IMG/VR virus record: IMGVR_UViG_3300042317_001798
Span: 1 to 64,000 of that record
Origin: a virus
Length of the DNA: 64,000 bases
Strand: one strand, 5' to 3'
The notes beneath the pieces are model-generated. The model did not search any database. It had not been told where the DNA came from and was given only the letters and a program-made list of their open reading frames with translations. The translations under genes and the position numbers were made by a program. Positions 61,161 to 64,000 of the stretch are shown here, piece after piece (the stretch's first letter is position 1; every line of letters starts with the position of its first letter).

Positions 61161-61598
61161 CTAAGGGGTGAACTCTATTTGAACTGATAGGTCGGCCCCT
61201 GGATTTAATGACCCTATTTGGTCAATGTCAACTGTTAAATAATCACCAGTCGTCAATTCCGTAACGTTTGGTGTTGAAGTTGAGACGAGAGTTTGTCCTG
61301 CAAAAATTTTTGGCCTGCTTGCCTGGGTAGTGAATATTGTCGTTCCGTTTTTGTTCACGTCTATCACTAGGTCAGACCCGGTCGGTGCGGTACCAACCGA
61401 AGCTCTTACGTTCCCGATTGTTATTGGGCCAGGAATGTAAAATTTTGCTCTTCCCGTCCCGGTGCTCAATGTTCCCGGAACAGTGAATACCTGAACTTGA
61501 TACGTAAACTGTTGAACACCGGGTGCGCGTGTCGTGGTAACAAGAACTCGGTTTGGGATTTCAGTTGTGATTACTTGGACTACGTTTTCGCCTGTCAT
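61161..61598 (-). CDS. Small β-sandwich virion protein
   Basis: A 145-aa protein, β-rich throughout (FTYQVQVFTVPGTL, FYIPGPITIGNVRASVG, DLVIDVNKNGTTIFT, DYLTVDIDQIGSLNPGADLSVQI). The pattern of a lectin-like sandwich with a V-x-V-D-V-N-K-N-G-T motif is common in phage tail proteins. Its ATG overlaps the upstream stop (ATGA). Confidence 0.7.
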   Translation of the reverse strand: MTGENVVQVITTEIPNRVLVTTTRAPGVQQFTYQVQVFTVPGTLSTGTGRAKFYIPGPITIGNVRASVGTAPTGSDLVIDVNKNGTTIFTTQASRPKIFAGQTLVSTSTPNVTELTTGDYLTVDIDQIGSLNPGADLSVQIEFTP

Positions 61599-62005
61599 CG
61601 CGTCACCTCTTGTGAAAGAATGAAGTCGCCCTGCAGTATTCTGTCTATTTCGTTTGTTGGCGAGATTATTTCAATGTCGTAAACACCAGACATGGTTATT
61701 GCTCGGGTGTCCTCGGCCCTTATAAAAAGGGTTATCGTTCCATCCTCCGGGTCTGGGTTGCCGAGCGTAATTCTATTTGTAGCAAGATTCTGGGTCGTCA
61801 GTTCTGTAATTGTTGTTGCCGACTCCATATATCTTCTGACTTGCATTCTTGCGGTATACCCGGTGAGGTCCCACGGAAGAAACTCTGGGCACACCTCAGC
61901 TCCGCCGCAGCCATTGGCGTAGTCAGGATTTGTGTACTGCAGCGTCAATTGAAGGTCAAAAGTTGACCCTTGCTGACAAGTGATGTTGTATCTTCCCGCG
62001 ACCAT
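61595..62005 (-). CDS. Virion protein with a BppU-like N-terminal fold
   Basis: A 136-aa protein: MVAGRYNITCQQGSTFDLQL, LPWDLTGYTARMQVRRY and GVYDIEIISPTNEIDRILQGD. These strands with their TxxxxxQGSTF and D-L-T-GxTAxxQ(I)R motifs are typical of small virion proteins in aquatic phages. GGAG lies about 12 bases before this ATG; an in-frame GTG at 62011 would be at 6 bases and is an alternative start. Confidence 0.72.
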   Translation of the reverse strand: MVAGRYNITCQQGSTFDLQLTLQYTNPDYANGCGGAEVCPEFLPWDLTGYTARMQVRRYMESATTITELTTQNLATNRITLGNPDPEDGTITLFIRAEDTRAITMSGVYDIEIISPTNEIDRILQGDFILSQEVTR

Positions 62006-62078
62006 TGACACGGCTTTCTCCAATCATTGACCTACAAGATTGTAGATGAGAACACGCCGGGCTGGTCGGCAATCCGCC

Positions 62079-62297
62079 TTACAAAACTGAAGCGGAGTCC
62101 TTATTTGGCCCAACCTTCTTGAGACCCATGCTCATCGCGACCGACAAGGCAACGGCAACAACGCCAACTTTTAGGTTTGAAGCATTAACTAGCCCGTCAA
62201 AATCTGCTCCGGTGGCCAGCCATGAGCCAAGGTAACCCTGGGCAAATGTTCTTGCTGCTCTCTCAACAACGTCTTTCATGAATGCTTGATTCATCAT
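62079..62297 (-). CDS. r1t-type holin
   Basis: A 72-aa holin. AFMKDVVERAARTFAQGYLGSW is the amphipathic N-terminal helix of the r1t family, and NLKVGVVAVALSVAMSMGLKKV a membrane helix; the protein ends in the usual charged/serine tail. It forms lesions in the cytoplasmic membrane to start lysis. GGGAG lies just upstream of a double ATG at 62297/62294. It is the first gene of the long minus-strand block, and no endolysin follows it. Confidence 0.88.
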   Translation of the reverse strand: MMNQAFMKDVVERAARTFAQGYLGSWLATGADFDGLVNASNLKVGVVAVALSVAMSMGLKKVGPNKDSASVL

Positions 62298-62414
62298 GTT
62301 CTCCCATTTTTGAATAGATGACACAACAATAATATCACATGTATTTTTTTATTCGCCGTGAACCAATTACTGCTCTCGCTGCGCTATTTATAAATTAGTA
62401 TCTTTAAAACGCCT
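62298..62414. promoter_or_regulatory. Divergent promoter region
   Basis: This AT-rich gap separates the leftward holin/fibre block from the rightward glycosyltransferase gene, so promoters in both directions are expected here. Candidate -10 elements are TATTAT (leftward, near 62330) and a TATAAA near 62388-62393 (rightward). I see no clear -35 partner for either, so the assignment is positional. Confidence 0.35.
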
Positions 62415-63506
62415 ATGAAAAAACCACAAAAACCAACAATCGCATTTCTTACCCATGACTGGTCGTGGGGAACGAACCCACTACAACCAAATGGGTGTGC
62501 TTGGTATAGGTGTAAGTTGCCTGCGGATGAATTGAATAAGCGTGGCTGGTTTTCTTCTGTTGGATTCCCAGGTTTCACAACACAGCGTGGTTTCGGAATG
62601 CTTGTCGAAGGAGATAAAGCAGTTCACGGTTGGGACATTATAGTTTTTAAATTATTGATGCAACAAGAAGTACTAGATGCCATGCCACTTGCCCGTGCGA
62701 TGGGTCAAAAAATCGTAGTTGATGTTGACGATTGGTTTGATGGGTTGTCTGAATCAAATAGGGCTTTTGAGGCAACACATCCAGATAAAAATCCAAAATC
62801 AAATCGCGAAATATATTCTAAAATAATTCTTTCTGCTGACGCCGTAATCACATCAACGCCATTCTTGTTCGACTACTACGCAAAACAACGAGATAATGTT
62901 TTTCTCGTCCGAAACGGGATAGACCTGCCTAGGTGGCAAAAAAAACAATTTCGCTCGAATAAAAAAACAAAAGTTGGCTGGGTTGGAGCTACGCATTGGC
63001 GCTCAAACGACCTAGAGCAATTATCTCCATTTCTTGGACAATACCTAGAGATAAGAAATCTTGGATTTCATCACTCCGGACACAGCACCACTGCGCCACA
63101 GGCAAACCATATGTTTGGCATTCCTGATTCAATTACGAAAATGTCGCCAATGGTTCCAATTCTTTCGTACCCATCACTTTTTCAACACATTGACATTGGG
63201 CTGATACCGCTGAACAACATCTCTTTCAATCATGCAAAATCTTTTATTAAGGGACTGGAATATGCTGCAGCTGGTGTGCCTTTTGTTTCATCCTATTCGC
63301 CTGAATATGAGCTCCTTGCCAACCAGGGGATAGGACGGGTTGCTCGTTCAACGTCTGAATGGGTTTATCATTTAGATGAGCTCCTCGACGCAAGAATGAG
63401 AAAAGATGAAATCGACGAAAATTACGAACTTCTTAAAGATTTCACCATGGATAAGCGTGGTGACGACTGGGATGCAACGTTTCGCGTAATATTGGAGAAG
63501 ATATGA
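62415..63506 (+). CDS. Glycosyltransferase (GT4-like)
   Basis: A 363-aa protein with a GT-B-type fold. IAFLTHDWSWGTNP opens the first Rossmann half. KIVVDVDDWFDGL (about residues 95-107), AVITSTPFLFDYYAK and VFLVRNGIDLPRW lead to the second half (KVGWVGATHWRSNDLE, DIGLIPLNN). The last segment (FNHAKSFIKGLEYAAAGVPFV) is the donor nucleotide-sugar binding region. The acceptor is not known. It overlaps the next gene by four bases (ATGA). Confidence 0.85.
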   Translation: MKKPQKPTIAFLTHDWSWGTNPLQPNGCAWYRCKLPADELNKRGWFSSVGFPGFTTQRGFGMLVEGDKAVHGWDIIVFKLLMQQEVLDAMPLARAMGQKIVVDVDDWFDGLSESNRAFEATHPDKNPKSNREIYSKIILSADAVITSTPFLFDYYAKQRDNVFLVRNGIDLPRWQKKQFRSNKKTKVGWVGATHWRSNDLEQLSPFLGQYLEIRNLGFHHSGHSTTAPQANHMFGIPDSITKMSPMVPILSYPSLFQHIDIGLIPLNNISFNHAKSFIKGLEYAAAGVPFVSSYSPEYELLANQGIGRVARSTSEWVYHLDELLDARMRKDEIDENYELLKDFTMDKRGDDWDATFRVILEKI

Positions 63507-64000
63507 GTACGACAGAATTCCTTGAACAGCAGTACGCAGAACTAACCGTTCCGGCACCAGAACCAGGCCCAGCTGACTGGAATGACAACGGCTTCGTGAT
63601 TAAAAAAGGACTTCTTCCAGAAGAACTAATGGAACGCTACGAAGCTTGCTGGATTGAAAACAACGCAGAATACGTAGACGGTCAATTCTCAATGACTCGA
63701 CCTGGAGGTTGGCCAGACTGCACGCCATACAGAAGACACCCAGAGGTAATGGAAATCCTTACGTTCAAGGGAATTAACGACACAATGGAAGAGCTCATTG
63801 GCGAACCGGCGGCCGTTCACCTTAACCTGACTGGATGGGTTACAACAACAAGAAACTGGCATCAAGATACATACCTAAATCCAGAACATGTAGGAGATTT
63901 TTATGTTGCAATATGGATTGCGCTTGAAACAATCAATCCAGATTCTGGTCCGTTTCAACTAATACCTGGCTCACACAGGTGGCCTACGGTAACACGGGAA
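63503..64000 (+). CDS. PhyH-family 2OG-Fe(II) dioxygenase (partial, runs off window)
   Basis: The first 166 residues of a phytanoyl-CoA dioxygenase-family enzyme. DWNDNGFVIKKGLLPEELME and the strand-rich GWVTTTRNWHQDTYLNPEH, with His120/Asp122 as iron ligands, are clear. FYVAIWIALETINPDSGPFQLIPGSH is the conserved jelly-roll block. The distal His and Arg are beyond the window. Coupled to the glycosyltransferase (ATGA), it may oxidise the same sugar or lipid. It is the thirteenth 2OG-Fe(II) protein counted here. Confidence 0.85.
   Translation, partial: MSTTEFLEQQYAELTVPAPEPGPADWNDNGFVIKKGLLPEELMERYEACWIENNAEYVDGQFSMTRPGGWPDCTPYRRHPEVMEILTFKGINDTMEELIGEPAAVHLNLTGWVTTTRNWHQDTYLNPEHVGDFYVAIWIALETINPDSGPFQLIPGSHRWPTVTRE

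Noticed and set aside
1-64000. CRISPR array, integrase or IS element
   Set aside because: No regularly spaced direct repeats, recombinase motifs or terminal inverted repeats were seen; tandem repeats are all inside fibre-type genes.

Overview
The window is part of the genome of a tailed bacteriophage with a contractile tail (myovirus morphology). It holds a large terminase, a head-tail connector, a contractile sheath followed by a tube protein, a tail assembly chaperone pair, a 1570-aa tape measure, a complete baseplate set (hub, OB-fold spike, gp25-like wedge, J-like wedge, I-like protein), many tail-fibre proteins and an r1t-type holin. There are no tRNAs, rRNAs, IS elements, CRISPR arrays or integrase genes. 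The host cannot be read from the sequence. The r1t-type holin, the moderate GC content and the tail-fibre families would fit an aquatic phage of a Gram-positive host, possibly an actinobacterium, but that is inference. Neither genome end is visible and the last gene runs off the window.

Layout. (1) 82-4424 (+): terminase, an orphan, a Rad52-like annealing protein, a Cas4/RecB-like nuclease, an orphan and an HNH protein. (2) 4421-5743 (-): two poorly known genes whose block ends on the HNH stop codon. (3) 5744-6147: the only long gene-free stretch, holding a long hairpin and a candidate structured RNA with its own terminator. (4) 6148-10422 (+): RuvC-like resolvase, a small coiled-coil protein, a ParB-like / PAPS-reductase-like / ParB-like trio and a very basic protein. 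10428-10817 (-) is a small acidic protein. (5) 10915-27033 (+): connector, tail and baseplate module in classical order, with a tail chaperone that appears to use a -1 frameshift. (6) 27087-30754 (+): fibre, cysteine-rich adhesin-like protein, DUF6171-like mini-protein, orphan and a 2OG-Fe(II) oxygenase. (7) 30776-62324 (-): a 31-kb block read from the holin leftwards. It carries virion or fibre proteins, a 907-aa repeat protein, large fibres, fibronectin-III proteins with proline-rich tails, and a dense array of small enzymes. (8) 62415-end (+): a glycosyltransferase and a PhyH-type dioxygenase.

The striking feature is the accessory enzyme load: thirteen proteins with Fe(II)/2-oxoglutarate dioxygenase signatures of several subfamilies, with a sulfotransferase, a methyltransferase-like protein, a glycosyltransferase, a GNAT acetyltransferase, two glutathione-peroxidase-fold proteins and a dehydrogenase. 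They are tightly packed, often overlapping by 1-23 bases, and interleaved with tail-fibre genes. The same fibre / SGGK-adhesin / oxygenase cassette occurs three times (27087-30754, 52409-57967, 42494-46048), twice with a DUF6171-like zinc-ribbon mini-protein. I infer a system that chemically modifies fibre proteins or host molecules; the substrates are unknown. Portal, major capsid protein, maturation protease and endolysin are not recognisable and must lie outside the window or be very divergent.
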